Positions 37,541 through 51,474 of a stretch of DNA of 64,000 bases are shown piece after piece. The translations under genes and the position numbers were made by a program. The notes under the pieces were generated by a model. The model was not told the origin of the DNA, did no database searches, and saw only the letters and a list, made by a program, of their open reading frames with translations. How positions within the stretch are numbered: the first letter of the stretch is position 1; the number at the start of each line of letters is the position of its first letter. The DNA comes from Chara braunii (lineage: Eukaryota > Streptophyta > Charophyceae > Charales > Characeae), in NCBI GenBank assembly GCA_003427395.1, contig BFEA01000083.1:2139280-2203279 (forward strand), written 5' to 3'.

Positions 37541-38507
37541 GGAAGGAAAATAAGCTACGGCGAGATGACAATCCCAACTTTCAGCATCACATTTCAGAGC
37601 CAGATATTCAAATCGTTTCCAGAGAACAGCATTGCACTAATATCATACCAACGGAGGTTCGTGGCGCTGAAGACCAATGTTAAGGAGAGCATACTCTCTC
37701 CATATTAACACAAGAGTCTAGTTCCTTCCCTCTCATACTTGCACTCATTGCCCAGCCTACTCGTACACAGCTTCTGCAACCCATGGATTGACAAGGCTAC
37801 TGTTGACATTGCTGGCAACCCGAAGTACTAGAAGATGTTGCCCATCCAGACCATCGCCAATACAAGGTAAGTGCCCTCGCATCATCATCATCATCATCCT
37901 TCACCTATCCCCTGACTACACTCACGTCTGCCCTCAGATGGCAAGGCATAGACTCTCGTTGGTGGGCTAGTAGTGCCACTGTATGGAGTCAACAACATGT
38001 CCCCATGCCGTCAGTGGCACAGTCCCAATCAATCCAAGATTAGTCAGGCAGTACCGTATCGGGACTGTGAGCACTCAGAGCCAACGATAGCCAGTACCCT
38101 ACAGAAATGCAGCGCCAAGCCATCCATTCCTTCCTATGTAGCCATGCGGAAGCGCTGCTACAACGAGTTGTGCTTCAGTGGTCTGCAGGAGCCTCGAGAG
38201 CGCAGTGGGCGAGAGGCGGTAGGGCATCCTTACCTGCCATTGCTAGGAAAGAGTTGCGGTGTCTGTGCGTGTGCATTTCAGGGGACAGCGTGTGGGACAT
38301 CTAGGGTGATCGTTACACNCACAGATATGCGATGTACGTAATGACCGAGGATCTGTATTGTGATGAGAAGGANTGAATGGACAATGCTGCGTGAGTAGGA
38401 TCTCAACAAGCAATGTGCATTCTCATACATACCGAATGGTGCTGAAAAGCGCAGGGGAGACTNAGATACAAAGCCTGACCTGACCGGACTGACCTCATTC
38501 TTGTAGN

Positions 38508-40898
<2,391 letters not shown>

Positions 40899-41366
40899 CT
40901 CGTTTTCCTTCCCCTTTTCTCTTACTTCTCCCCTTCCCTTACGTTTTCTCTCTCTCGCCATCTTAGTTTCCTTTCCTTCTTACTCCCTTCGTCCTCCTTG
41001 CACATTCATTCATCGAATGCGTGCTCGCCTTGTATCTCCCGTTCAGTGAGTGTCGCAACACCTTCAACGACAAGCCGCCGGGATCACAGCAATCCATATA
41101 CTTCGCCAAACCATTCAATCGGCAGGAGTGACGGCGCGTGCGTACTAAGGGCATAGGCATAGTCATGACTCGCGTTTACTAGGCATTCCTCATTCAAGAT
41201 CGATAATTACAACAATCTATCCCAAAACACGATGAACCTTAAGAAGATTATCCGGGCCTTTCGACCCAGGCAAGCGACTTGTTGGATTTATCGGTGTAGC
41301 GCGCGTGCAGCTCAGGTACGTAACCCCCCCCTGTTCATACACAACTGAGTTTGCAATCATGACCAA

Positions 41367-41367
<1 letters not shown>

Positions 41368-41418
<51 letters not shown>

Positions 41419-41790
41419 TTATAATCAACCCATGATAATAAAATAGGAAAACGCGGAAATTTGACCAGCATCATACCTGAGACCAGTTAGTCGTGACTTC
41501 GATTTGAATTGCAACACGAGTTCCACCAAATAGGAGCACAACGAAGGCTCATATGCGACAATATTGGACAATTCTCATCATCACCCATAGAGAACCAAAT
41601 GTCGACATCCTATCCGGCGTTCAACGCCCAGACTACGAATGGCAGATCCTGTCCTACCCACAATTTGCAGATTTCGAGAGCAATTCCCCGAGGTACAATC
41701 AAATTTTGGCCAATGTTGTTTGCCTCAAGCACCAGGTAAGTCTCACGCATCACTTACAGCCTCATTTCCCCAACACACAGTCGCTACGTG
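41368..41790. repeat. TAA-led repeat unit near the end of the right LTR
   Basis: (TAA)n at about 41,368-41,416 is followed by the same body as 14,808-15,170 in the left LTR, including GGCGTTCAACGCCCAGACTA. Only scattered base differences are seen between the two. Confidence 0.75.
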
Positions 41791-43098
41791 TACCAAGGCT
41801 ATGCACTTTCCTTCTCTCTCTCCTTCCCCCTTTCTCTCTCTTCTCCTTGGTTGAGTCATGAACGTCTCACACACACACATTCCATCGATAGGACGAGCAA
41901 AAATTGGAATGAATCTTCTGCTGAAACGGGGAAATATACACTTCCCCCTTTCTCTCTCTCTCCTTCCCCCTTTCTCCATCGTACTTGCGTTTGCACTCGC
42001 ATGCTTACCATGCTCGTCCGCTCGCGCGCTAGTGCTTGCTGAGCGCCTACTCTGCCCTCGAATGCATGCCTGCGAATGACTCGCGCTCGCTGCTGCCTCC
42101 CATGCTCTCCCTCTCTTCCACTTTTCGCGGCTGAGCATCGCCGCGCCACTCTTGCCCGCAATGCCCTACCCGCGGAGAAGTTTGACCGGGCAATGATCGG
42201 GGCGGCTTCTTACTAGATGAATCCGCCACAGTATTGGGGCGGGATTCATTTGGGCACCCTCGGGGTAGGTAGGCCGTTGGGAGACAACGAGAGTAAAAGA
42301 AAATCTTAAATAACCAAAAAAAAGAAAATAAAAGAAAATTGAAATTAAAGAACCTAACAAAATCTACCCGCAGTTCTCCCTACCTGCCAAGTGTCGAGCG
42401 TTGTTTTTAACGGGGGCAACTACAACTAAGTCTAATATGGTGGTTGAGGGTTCAAGTCCCGGCCGGCNGTAACCGGAGCAAAATACAACTGAACTCCTCG
42501 TCAAAAGGGAGCTAGTCTCAGTGGCCAGTAGGCCTCGATCCTCGTACCCCCTTCTTCTCAGATCCTACCGAAACCTACTGAGCTAGCTCCTATTCTTGAA
42601 AGAATGAGAGCAGTTGCTGTATAAGGAGAGGTCTAGTCTAACTAGTGGACCGGACCCGTTCCCTTTTTACACAAGTCATCTCGTGTACTGCCTGAGTGTT
42701 TTGTTGGCTCGAGCGCGGGCTCAAGCCACTTGTTTGATCNGAAGGCCTGACGACCGACACCTACCTACGATCGCGTTATTGAGGTCGGCGTGACGAAANC
42801 ACCCAAATAGGGGGTAGGTTGACCCCTCTACCAAGTAAAGGTAGGCGTGCCGAGTACTTGAGGCCGCACAAGGCGTGCCATCGATGTATCCTGGCATAGT
42901 AGTAACCCATTGAACCTCTCGACCTTCCTGGTGGAAGGGTACCGGTGTTGGTCTTAACTATCACGGCGCGTTCGAAAAGGACGTGCTTGCTTGTACGAAA
43001 TTATAAGCTTAGACTAATCCTTCAAGGTGGTCGGCGCAGTCGGCCTGGCGATTTTAATATCCTGGCCAAATACCCTTGTTAGGTTATTTGGTCCGACA

Positions 43099-43102
43099 CC
43101 GT
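43099..43102. other. Right target-site duplication (CCGT) of the giant LTR element
   Basis: CCGT follows the CGACA end of the 5' LTR and equals the four bases before the left LTR (1,296-1,299). Confidence 0.7.
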
Positions 43103-43386
43103 CCACAGAAATACTCCGTCCGCCAGCCACGTTCCCTCCTACCTAATTGGCGTCCCCCCGCCCTCTTCTAAGCGCAGGGAGAGGAATATCAAATCCTAAG
43201 GCAGTCTCCCTAGGCTTTATCAAATCTCTTCGCCTGTAAGAATCAGATTCGCGTTGTAATAGGTATGCCCACCCTGCACTCGAGTCGCTCCTTATCTGTC
43301 CATCTGCCTCACGGTTCAGTCCGCGCAGCTCTCTCTGATAATGAACTCTACCGTCTCACGCCACTCAAACTGAGACAGGTTCCTCC

Positions 43387-43794
43387 CTATGATCGGGGAG
43401 TTGGAATATCATCAAATACTTCAATCTCTGTGTTCCAGCTAACTGACTTCCCTTCTGCCTCTAGTCGTTCCTTTTCAGCTACTACCAACTTAGCCGCTCT
43501 CTTCCAACTGCTCTCGTATAGATAACCTCTTGTCCGATTCCTAGGCAGGTAAACCCGCACGTCGTACTCATCCAAATTTATGATGCGGTAGGTAAGTATG
43601 TACAGGCGCTCAGGTTCTATGCCGCCTTTCTAAACATACTCATACTTAATAAGTTTGTACGACAGTATCTCCTCCCTTGTCCTCTTGTTCAGGGTTCGTA
43701 TTACTGCATCAATCTCCTCTCTAGTTGGTCCTCGCTCCTCTGCCGACCTACGACTCCAACATACCTGTCTAAGGAAGATGGTATGTTTGCCCAT
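43387..43794 (-). pseudogene. Unrecognised coding-like fragment beside the insertion
   Basis: On the minus strand a true ATG at 43,794 opens a frame (MGKHTIFLRQ...) of 54 codons to a TAG near 43,631. It continues in the same phase to 43,387 with LYILTYRIINLDEYDVRVYL and WKRAAKLVVAEKERLEAEGK. The charged, helical second half and single in-frame stop suggest a decayed protein, not chance. I do not recognise a family. It is on the same strand as the protease fragment at 1-930. If the giant element is removed the two become neighbours, so it may be the gag-side part of the same older retroelement. Confidence 0.35.
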
Positions 43795-45340
43795 CTAGTT
43801 CCGGTCACGTTGTGAGGAAACCCGGGGAGGGGGCCCTGTTTGTCGCTGAAGTCAGGGGCAGTGGCGTCTGTCACCCACCGTACCCGCTTCAGAGGTCCTC
43901 AACAGCTGAACAGGGCACTTGGGTAAGGATCTGCTTGTTAAGACCCTCGTGAGAATATGAAGTTATGGCTCACATGACAACAATTATACGAATAAAGGAG
44001 ATGGAAACAAAAATTAGTCCTCTCACATGTAGATATGGGAATGCAATGAAAACCGTACTCAGGGCTCTTTCTGCAGTTTCGCAGGTCTGCGAGACTATAT
44101 GAGCAATGCAAACATTTATGTGATGTCCCGCTATATGAGTATGCACACATTTATGTGAAGCCCTGCATCTCCCAAAATTTCCCCCCTTCGGCATCCAAAC
44201 TGCTTATGTTCATCATCGGATCTAAGTAACGGGGAAATTCTGACACTGCTAAATCTCCCATCCATCATTTGTGCAGTGGCTCCTCCACTCACAGTTATTC
44301 AGCTCTCAAACTCGGGACACCGCAAGGTCAGCATTAGTTCACTAGTACTAGCACTCAGGAAGATGTTCGAACCTCGATGAAAACGAGATCCCAACGGTGA
44401 AAACTTTCATCTTGATGCTCCTCTTAAGTAGCTAATGTCCGATCTGCAATGGAGATTGACTTTGAGTAGAAAGTCCAATAATTTGCCAACATCTCCAAAT
44501 GTCGCACGAAAATCGGTTTCTGCTCCACTTCACTGTTCGATTCTCAAAGGGCTATCCTGCTCTCCCGAGGACATTAGTTGCGACTATCTCTGTGTATGTG
44601 CATGCTTGCCTGTGCTTGTGTGTGTGTGCGTGTGTGTGTGTTGTCATGTCCTTTATGCACAACTCACGTAAAAGGCATTACAATGCCCGACTGTTTGATC
44701 ACTCACACACGATTAATGATGACCTTGTAGGAGAATATTCAATCAGGGAGTCTCGGTGTCACCGCGTGTCAATCCTAGAGAGAAAATTAGATGTCCCAGC
44801 CAGGGTCTGATCTGTATGGACTTCTTACTTGATTTAGGCGTGTATTCCTCATCGCATGATTCACAGCTATGCATTGGTCTCCAATGAATGCAGTACTCGT
44901 TCAGGTTTAGATTCTTGGCATCCTGTTGCCTGACCAGTTGCAGCGCTTCATAGTGAGCACTGAGCAACCCGATCAGCAACTGCCCTCTCTCTTCCCTTGT
45001 GTCTCTCTCCTCTCTCTCCCTCCGTACTGAATTGCACAGCATCCGCCACGATTTTTCCCCACTGCACTTCAAGCTTTTTCTATTCTCGCCGCGAGAACAA
45101 CTTTTCTGGTCCAAAATTAATTGAACCAGTTCGTACTTATGGCCAGGTTCATATACTTATTCTCTGATTAATCTAGCCCTCGTGCTCAGCGTCATTCAAG
45201 TATCAATAATAGTGGATCTACAACCTTATAGAAATAGGGGGGGTCGGTTGAGTGGGTTTCAAATCTAGATCCATCGACGAGATGGTGATCCTACCCATAT
45301 GCTCCAAACTAGTGTTACATGCTGCGCTTGCAACAGGCTG
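43795..45340. other. Unassigned flank
   Basis: No recognisable gene. A short duplicated phrase around ACATTTATGTGA occurs near 44,115 and 44,150, and a (TG)n tract lies at about 44,615-44,642. A 123-codon minus-strand frame (45,114-44,743) starts at a TTG and shows no known motif, so I do not call it. Confidence 0.4.
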
Positions 45341-45359
45341 CACGGGCCACTTTCAGGCC

Positions 45360-45610
45360 CGTGACGTTTTCAGACCAAAAGCCTGAAAACAAGGGCCTAT
45401 AGGCCCCGTGTCGTTTCAGCTTGAAAGCCTGAAAACCAGGGCCTACAGGCCCTGTATCGTTTCAGCCTAAATCAGGACCTTTCCGACCCTGAGTCTTTTT
45501 AGCTTGAAACTGAGGGACATTTTTAGGCCCTCATGAGTTCGGCCTGCCCCGAAACTCAGGCACAAAACCAGGGTTTTAGCTCAGGCCATTTTTTGTCTAT
45601 TTTCAAGACA
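45360..45610. repeat. Degenerate minisatellite with GGGCCTATAGGCCC-like palindromes
   Basis: Imperfect units of about 55-60 bp repeat the elements AGCCTGAAAACCAGGGCCTA, CAGGCCC and TCGTTTCAGC. The palindromic core (AGGGCCTATAGGCCC and AGGGCCTACAGGCCC) could form hairpins. Units become more diverged toward 45,610. No coding. Confidence 0.65.
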
Positions 45611-45939
45611 ACCTTCGTTTGAGCTTCAACTCCAGGGTCTGGCATGTTTTGGCATTGGCAAGAGCAGCTTCTTGGACAGGCCAGCACTATAAAGGATTGG
45701 CCCGCCCTGCAGACTGCAGGTAGTTCCTAAGTACTTCCCAGGCACTTCACGTGCAGTTCAGGAGGCAGGAGGTAGTCTTCAGGATTCGGCAGCAGTACTC
45801 TGGAGGAGCGCTGCAGTAGTAGTAGTAACGTTAGCAGTAGTCTTCAGCACTGCTCGCTAGTAGCGCTAGCTGTAGTCTTCAGCGTTGGGCGCCATTGCAG
45901 CTAAACGCCACCTTCACAGGTCAGTACTTCTTCTTCCTC

Positions 45940-46395
45940 TTCTCAGTCCACCATCTTCCTCTCACCCTCTCGTTAATTGACTTCACTGCATTAGCAGACT
46001 ATGAGAGAGGGAGAGAGAGAGCTTGGTGACATTTGGATCCAGACTCGGCATTGGACTTCAGACATTTTGATGAGGGATTATTTGGGAGTCTTGGGACTTG
46101 TAACGAGACTTGGTGTTGACGACTTTCCCATCTCTCCTCTCCTCTTCTCCGTCTTATCCTCTCCTCTTCATCTGTGCATGAAATGGACCTGGCGCCTCTT
46201 CCTGTGTATAGCGCCAAGTTCCGTTCACACCGTGTCGTGAGAATGATGTATGTTTGGTCTGCGTTGTAACATTGATTGGGTTAGTCATTAGTATTCCAGT
46301 ATTCTGCTGCGCTATCTTGTACTACGTGAAAGAGGTCAGTCCCGGTCAGGTCAGGACTTGTATCTAAGTCTTTCACTGCGCTGTAAAGCACCATT
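45940..46395 (-). repeat. Inverted, diverged copy of the LTR repeat found at 9,480-9,960
   Basis: Read on the minus strand, blocks such as CCCAATCAATGTT, GACCAAACATAC, ATGGTGCT and CCTGACCTGACCGGGACTGA occur in the same order as in the giant LTR around 9,480-9,960. The plus-strand CTCAGTCCACCATCTTCCTC and CACTGCATTAGCAGACTA match the complement of the end of that motif. The copy lies outside the giant element and is more diverged, so the motif is a separate dispersed repeat that also sits in the LTRs. Confidence 0.7.
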
Positions 46396-46888
46396 TTGTA
46401 TGTATCAGAATGTACACTGGTTGTTGAGATTCACTTGCACAACATTGTCCATTCAGTCCTTTTCATCACATTGCGCATCCTTGGTTTTTATGTACATCGC
46501 CCAACGGGGCATGTAATACCAGGTTGCACGCTCCTCCGAGTTCGCATGTGCTATCTCCGTACTCTAGCCACAACCATCGAGTCCATCATGCTCTCTCTCC
46601 CTCTCCGTGTGTGTGTGTGATGCGGTGAGTACGCCCCCGAACATGTGTGATTCCCAGCGCATGTGGGCTCCCACTTTCTCTCACTAAATGAAAACGAAAA
46701 CATGAGAGAAAATACGTGCCTAGAACGTGGCAAGACAAGCCGCTGTGGCTATGGAAGTCGCCTGGCGCTTGGTAGACGAGAGAAATGAGAACAACATCTC
46801 AAGTTTCAAGCTCGTGAGAACGCCTGTGAATCTGGCCCAAACTACAACCATATTTACGCTCAGTTTTCTCCATTCGATCTCAGCCTCA

Positions 46889-46889
46889 A

Positions 46890-46948
<59 letters not shown>

Positions 46949-47003
46949 ACTACGCACTCTCTCTCTCTCACACTACGCACTCTCTCTGTCTCTCACTGCA
47001 CAA

Positions 47004-47062
<59 letters not shown>

Positions 47063-47115
47063 TTGCACAGTTTGTTTCTTTCTCTCACCGCGCTGTCTCT
47101 CTCTCTCTCTCTAGC
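46889..47115. repeat. (CT)n microsatellite cluster with a short (GC)n tract
   Basis: Long CTCTCT runs are interrupted by CACTACGCACTC, and a CGCGCGCGCG stretch lies at about 47,047-47,062. Translated Ser-Leu runs here are not proteins. I see no gene between 46,396 and 47,185. Confidence 0.85.
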
Positions 47116-47185
47116 GCACGTGCACGCCTTGATCCAGATCACGCACTCATCCCTCATCCCTCTGTCTCCTTTATTTGCTCTCTGA

Positions 47186-47621
47186 CACTCGATAAATAAA
47201 TCAAAATCAATAAATGTCATTTTCATAGAATCAGCGGAGTGATGGCGGGCAGCCTTCTCGCTGGATGCTTGAAAGTCAGACGTCTGTCCGTGATTGGGTG
47301 TCTGATCGTGTACCACTATCAAGGGATTACTGCTTTTAAAATACTTCAAAAATAAATAAATCCATAAATCACCCTTTTACTCAATCTCAAGAGCGGTGTA
47401 ATGTAACCCTCGCTTCTGACACTTGCAAATCAGATGATTGTTCGTGATTGGAGCTTGACTGTACTCCAGTATCACGGGATTACTGACTTTCAATTATTTC
47501 AGAATAACTAGATAAATAAATAAGTCATTTCAGCCAATCAGCGGAGTAGTAGAGTGCAGCCCTCTTGCAGAGCGCTTGGAGCTCAGATGGTTGTCCATGA
47601 TCGGGTGCCTCACTGCACTCA
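47186..47621. repeat. About 160-bp tandem array, 2.7 units
   Basis: Units begin with ATAAATAAAT-type sequence near 47,186, 47,350 and 47,504. They share CAGCGGAGT, GCAGCC, TTGTCCGTGATTGG and ATCAAGGGATTACTG. The third unit stops around 47,621, exactly where gag-like coding of the second retroelement starts, marking a breakpoint. Confidence 0.65.
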
Positions 47622-47883
47622 GAGCACTTGCACGAACGTGTATGATTACGGCCAACTCAAGATTGGTTGTTAAGGAATTAATGAAAGGTGCCACTACATG
47701 GGAAGAGGTCAAAGAGAGAATGAAAAAGGAATTTGAGAAGGACTCAGTTCCAACTACAACCTAGGATTTACTCAACATCAGGAGAGCTAAGTATGTCACT
47801 TTCAATTTTTTCTTCAGACCCTCATCCGAACAACAAGAAAAATCCCTTATTTGGACGAAACCCATAGATGCCATATATTTTTG
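47622..47883 (+). pseudogene. Gag capsid fragment of the second element
   Basis: The frame reads ARTCMITANSRLVVKELMKG, then TWEEVKERMKKEFEKD, a helix typical of retrotransposon Gag capsid, to a stop at 47,762-47,764. It continues in phase with DLLNIRRAKYVTFNFFFR before coding is lost near 47,883. The 5' part of gag is absent. Confidence 0.5.
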
Positions 47884-49005
47884 ACAAATTGTACTGATTG
47901 CATGGGTCCTGGGGACCAACTCACGCAGATGTGCATACATCAAACATCGTCTTCACACTCAATGGACACAGTTGCCACACACGAGACAAAGGTAGATGAG
48001 AATAGGACCAAGACCCGTCACTTATATTATCAAAAATTATGATTACAATGAGTTCACAGTTCCCTGAGTCAACGCGCTTCAGCGCAATACCAATCCCACA
48101 TCAGATACATCAGTGCCACCTTCGTCACTTGCTTCTAGCTCAGGTAAGTGTCCTCCATAACCAGACCTTGAAAGAACACTCTCTCTGTCTCAGTCCCTTC
48201 CTCTCACGATGCATACACACTCTTCTCTCACGAGGATCTACTCTGAATGTCACTCATAGCTATCTACACTAACCCTGCTAAGTCTACACTAATCTGCTGG
48301 GCAGCGATGGCTGCTTCCCTCCAGCGCCCAGCCTTCTCTCCTCTTCCTTTAGCGCATCTCCTTTCTCCAGCGCTGCTCCTGCCTGACTAACGCACAAGTG
48401 CACCAGCACTTCCACGTATTGAATGCCAGAGGAGATCTGCCGTGGAATGAGGCTGGCTGCTCCTTAAGTAGTGCTGGCCTCTCCACGTTGGGTCTGCATT
48501 GGCTCAGTTCGGCCTGTCCTTTTGTCCCAGACCCTGCATTGCATGTGTCCCAGAGCACTCCCAATGAAAAGCAATTGCTGTTGAGGCCTCACGGCCCGAA
48601 TCTGAATTTAGAAGTCTGGATCTGGACTGCCCCTACGACTCAGACCAGCCACTGGGACATAACTGTTGACTTCCTTTTGAAAGGTCACATCTTAGACGAA
48701 CAGACACCAGCTTTGTACATACAGACACAGCCTTTCCTCTGTTCACGAACAGGCACAATGGCTACTCGTACAGACACACCTTATTCATGACCTACACAAC
48801 TGCTGGCGAACAGGTANGTCTTTTGACAATGCCCTTTGCTTCAGGATGTGCCCGTTGGTANAGAACTTGGACTCTTGACCTGCTTTTCACGTTTCTGAGC
48901 CCTGGCGAGATACCTTTTCAGGCTGCTTTACTTTTACATGGCCCACGTTGCTTAGTTACAAGGCCTGAGGCCTACATTGGGTGAAAAAGGCCCTTTCATG
49001 ATACT
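47884..49005. other. Insertion-like segment splitting gag of the second element
   Basis: Gag-like coding stops near 47,883 and resumes at about 49,009. From about 48,050 the sequence is different in kind (CT-rich, GGTAAGTGTCC-type phrases like those in the giant LTR units, Ns at 48,817 and 48,861). A 130-codon frame (48,398-48,790) shows no known motif. This is probably a younger insertion, but no terminal repeats or target duplication could be recognised. Confidence 0.4.
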
Positions 49006-49008
49006 GAA

Positions 49009-49797
49009 ATGCAGGTCGTTCTCAATCAAGCTCAGCACTATCCTCTCAGATGGGATGAGATGGTTGCAATTGTAAGAACTCTACCTATAGTTTCTCATAA
49101 GAAACGGTCACTAGATCAGATTAGCACTTTGGCTAAAAGCTGGGGGACTGAAAATGGTATGAACAGAGGGAACAATGTGAATGCTGAGAATATTCTTTAG
49201 AAAGTGATGGCTAACTTTATGCCTGCGAGGTCTGCAACCCATGTTGTGGATGACAGAGGGAAGAAGAAAGTTGAAAGTGAAGAGGATGACGATGATGATG
49301 ATGATGAAGGCTATGGTAAGAAGGGAGATTATTCCAGATCTAAAAAAAATGGAAAAAATGGTGACAAAGGAAACAGAGAAAGAAGGAAATATGAAGAGCG
49401 TCCAAAGAGGAGTTGTGTTTGCTATTATTATGGTGAAGGAGGTTACACTACCACCTATTGCAAACCTCTTGAGGAGGATGTAAGGAGTGGGGTGGCAAAG
49501 AAGGATGCAATGAGCCATGTTTGTGATAATTCATGGAATAAGTTGGACCCCAGGCATCCAGGAGGTATGAGACTTCTTGCTCTTAAACATGATGAAAGGA
49601 TGAAGTCGAAGAAGAAGAGAAAGGTTAATGTGAATGTTCATTTTCCCTTTGAGGAGTTACCTAATGAACTAGTACAGAAAACAAGTGATCCTTATACCAC
49701 GATTGAGCTGTCTCTGCAATCCTTAACATTGAAAGAGTGTGTGCCTAGCGAGGCTTCTACAAGTGAGCCTCCATTGGGAGGGAATTCTACTTCTTAG
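49009..49797 (+). pseudogene. Gag C-terminal and nucleocapsid region of the second element
   Basis: One phase interrupted by a TAG at 49,198-49,200. The first part (LRWDEMVAIVRTLP, LDQISTLAKSWG) is the end of capsid. The second part has an acidic run (SEEDDDDDDDEGYGKKGDYS), a basic run and a zinc-knuckle position at 49,420-49,461 reading CYYYGEGGYTTTYC. In a normal CCHC box the fourth and ninth positions are Cys and His; here both are Tyr. Each change is a single transition, so RNA binding is probably lost. The frame ends at a TAG at 49,795-49,797 but coding continues in phase. Confidence 0.7.
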
Positions 49798-50645
49798 AAT
49801 TCTTCTGAATTAGTAGAGTCCTTTTCCAATGGAATGGCTCGCTTCCTAGCTAACATGATGTCATTTCTTGGTGATTTACCCCCAAAACGCGTGATGGAAC
49901 CTAGTGTCAGGCTTGGTGAAGTGAGAAACCTCCAAGCCCGCATGACGCCTCAAATGATAGAGGAAAAGAAAATGAGAAAGGCTGAGGAATCATTGATTAA
50001 TATCCTTGATGATTCGAAACCGGAACTTTCACATAGAAACAATGAACAGGGGAGAAAGAGAAAATTTATTCTTAAGAGTGACTTGGATGATGGGACAATG
50101 ATTTCTGATGTAATAACTAAGATGCTGGAAGAGACGGAAGTGACATTGTCCTTCAAGAAAGCAATGACTCTAGCACCCAAACTGAGAGAAAAGCTGAAAA
50201 AATTGATTGAGAAGAAAAAGTTGGAAGTTAAGTACTTGGGATCAGTCTTTCCTAACCAAGTGAACAAGTCACTATCAGGTTGCAAGATGAGATTTGCAAC
50301 CATGGGATGTGGACATCTTACTATTCATATTAATCAAGTGAAGATTCTAGCCCTAGTGGACTCTAGGGCAGGGATGATACTCCTTTCACGAAGAACAATG
50401 GAAGCTTGTAACTTAACTATTGATAGATCGACACAAAATGTACTGTGAGTAATATTGCAGGAAAGTTGTTCGTGGCAGGATTTGTTGATAATCTGCCTAT
50501 CAGAGTTGGAACAATGACTGTGGAGTTACTGAGTTTTGTAGTGTCGGATCTGGACTATGAGTGTATGTTGGGAACTCCATTCTTGCATAGAATGGAGGCG
50601 GTCCAATTTTTCAGTCATGAGGGGTCATCTTGGATTGGCCTATAG
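49798..50645 (+). pseudogene. Pre-protease and protease of the second element
   Basis: A helical pre-protease region (KKAMTLAPKLREKLKKLIEK) precedes the retropepsin. The active-site triplet at 50,359-50,367 reads Asp-Ser-Arg in place of Asp-Ser-Gly (LALVDSRAGMILLSRR), which would abolish catalysis. The frame stops at a TGA (50,446-50,448), and the rest of the protease (VVSDLDYECMLGTPFLHRME) follows in another phase to 50,645. The order and spacing match the giant element's protease. Confidence 0.7.
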
Positions 50646-51453
50646 GATCCTGAGACTGCTAAGGAACAAACTTTTATGGTCTGCACAAAAAGTGATTTCA
50701 AGCATCAATTATCTGCTAATTCAATCAGAAGAGAAGAGTCTGCTGAAAGGGTTAGGAGACTAAAGGAAGAAGGAAAACAAGAAGCAAAAGAAGAGATTTC
50801 GGTAGGAATCAATCAAGTTTCCAAAATGATAAAAGCACTTTGTAAATTTGAAGATGAGGATGAGCAAATTGAACCTTCAAGAAGGTTGTAGGGACTGTTA
50901 AAGGTGGAAAGATGAAACTAAAATTTGCATCGACTCACCCTTTTTTAGGAAAATAACCACTGGGTCAAAAAGAAAATATAAGCCCAAGTGGGTAAAGAAA
51001 AACCCGGTGGCAGTCCTAATAGAAAAGGATTATGATGCAGCGTTGAAAAAGGAGAGAAAGATTATTAAAGCATTGAGAGAATCTGCAAAATTGGGCAATA
51101 GAGTCACCAGAGAGAGGTTTGAGACAATGAAGATAGGCTCGGATCAGTTTATCCTGCCTAAAGAGAAAGAATATATCTTCAAGATGTGTCAGGATTTCTC
51201 TGGTGCGTTTTCCTTTAATGATGAAGAGAGAGGGCGACTGGATGTGGATATGATCAAGATGGCCAAGATTTGGACAGTTGATCATGTTCCATGGAATGAT
51301 AGGCTGACCAAGTATGCCCTGAAGGAAAAAGCAGAGGTTGTAAAATACCTTGACAAAAAGATTGCATCTAATGTTGCTGAACCTACTGATGGACCGTATG
51401 CTAACCACTGGTTTTGCTTTTGGAAACCAGGGGGTGGATTGAGATGGATTTAG
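50646..51453 (+). pseudogene. Protease-RT linker and RT N-terminal part of the second element
   Basis: Broken charged frames to about 50,970 are followed by a continuous one from about 50,960: KKERKIIKALRESAKLGN, FSGAFSFNDEERGRLDVDMI, DHVPWNDRLTKYALKEKAEV and GPYANHWFCFWKPGGGLRW. The frame ends at a TAG (51,451-51,453) immediately after the RT block A motif. It is the direct counterpart of 24,352-23,950 on the minus strand. Confidence 0.7.
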
Positions 51454-51474
51454 AATCTCCGGAAGCTCAACTCT

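Noticed and set aside
44743-45114. 123-codon minus-strand frame
   Set aside because: It starts at TTG, has no known motif and no support from neighbours.
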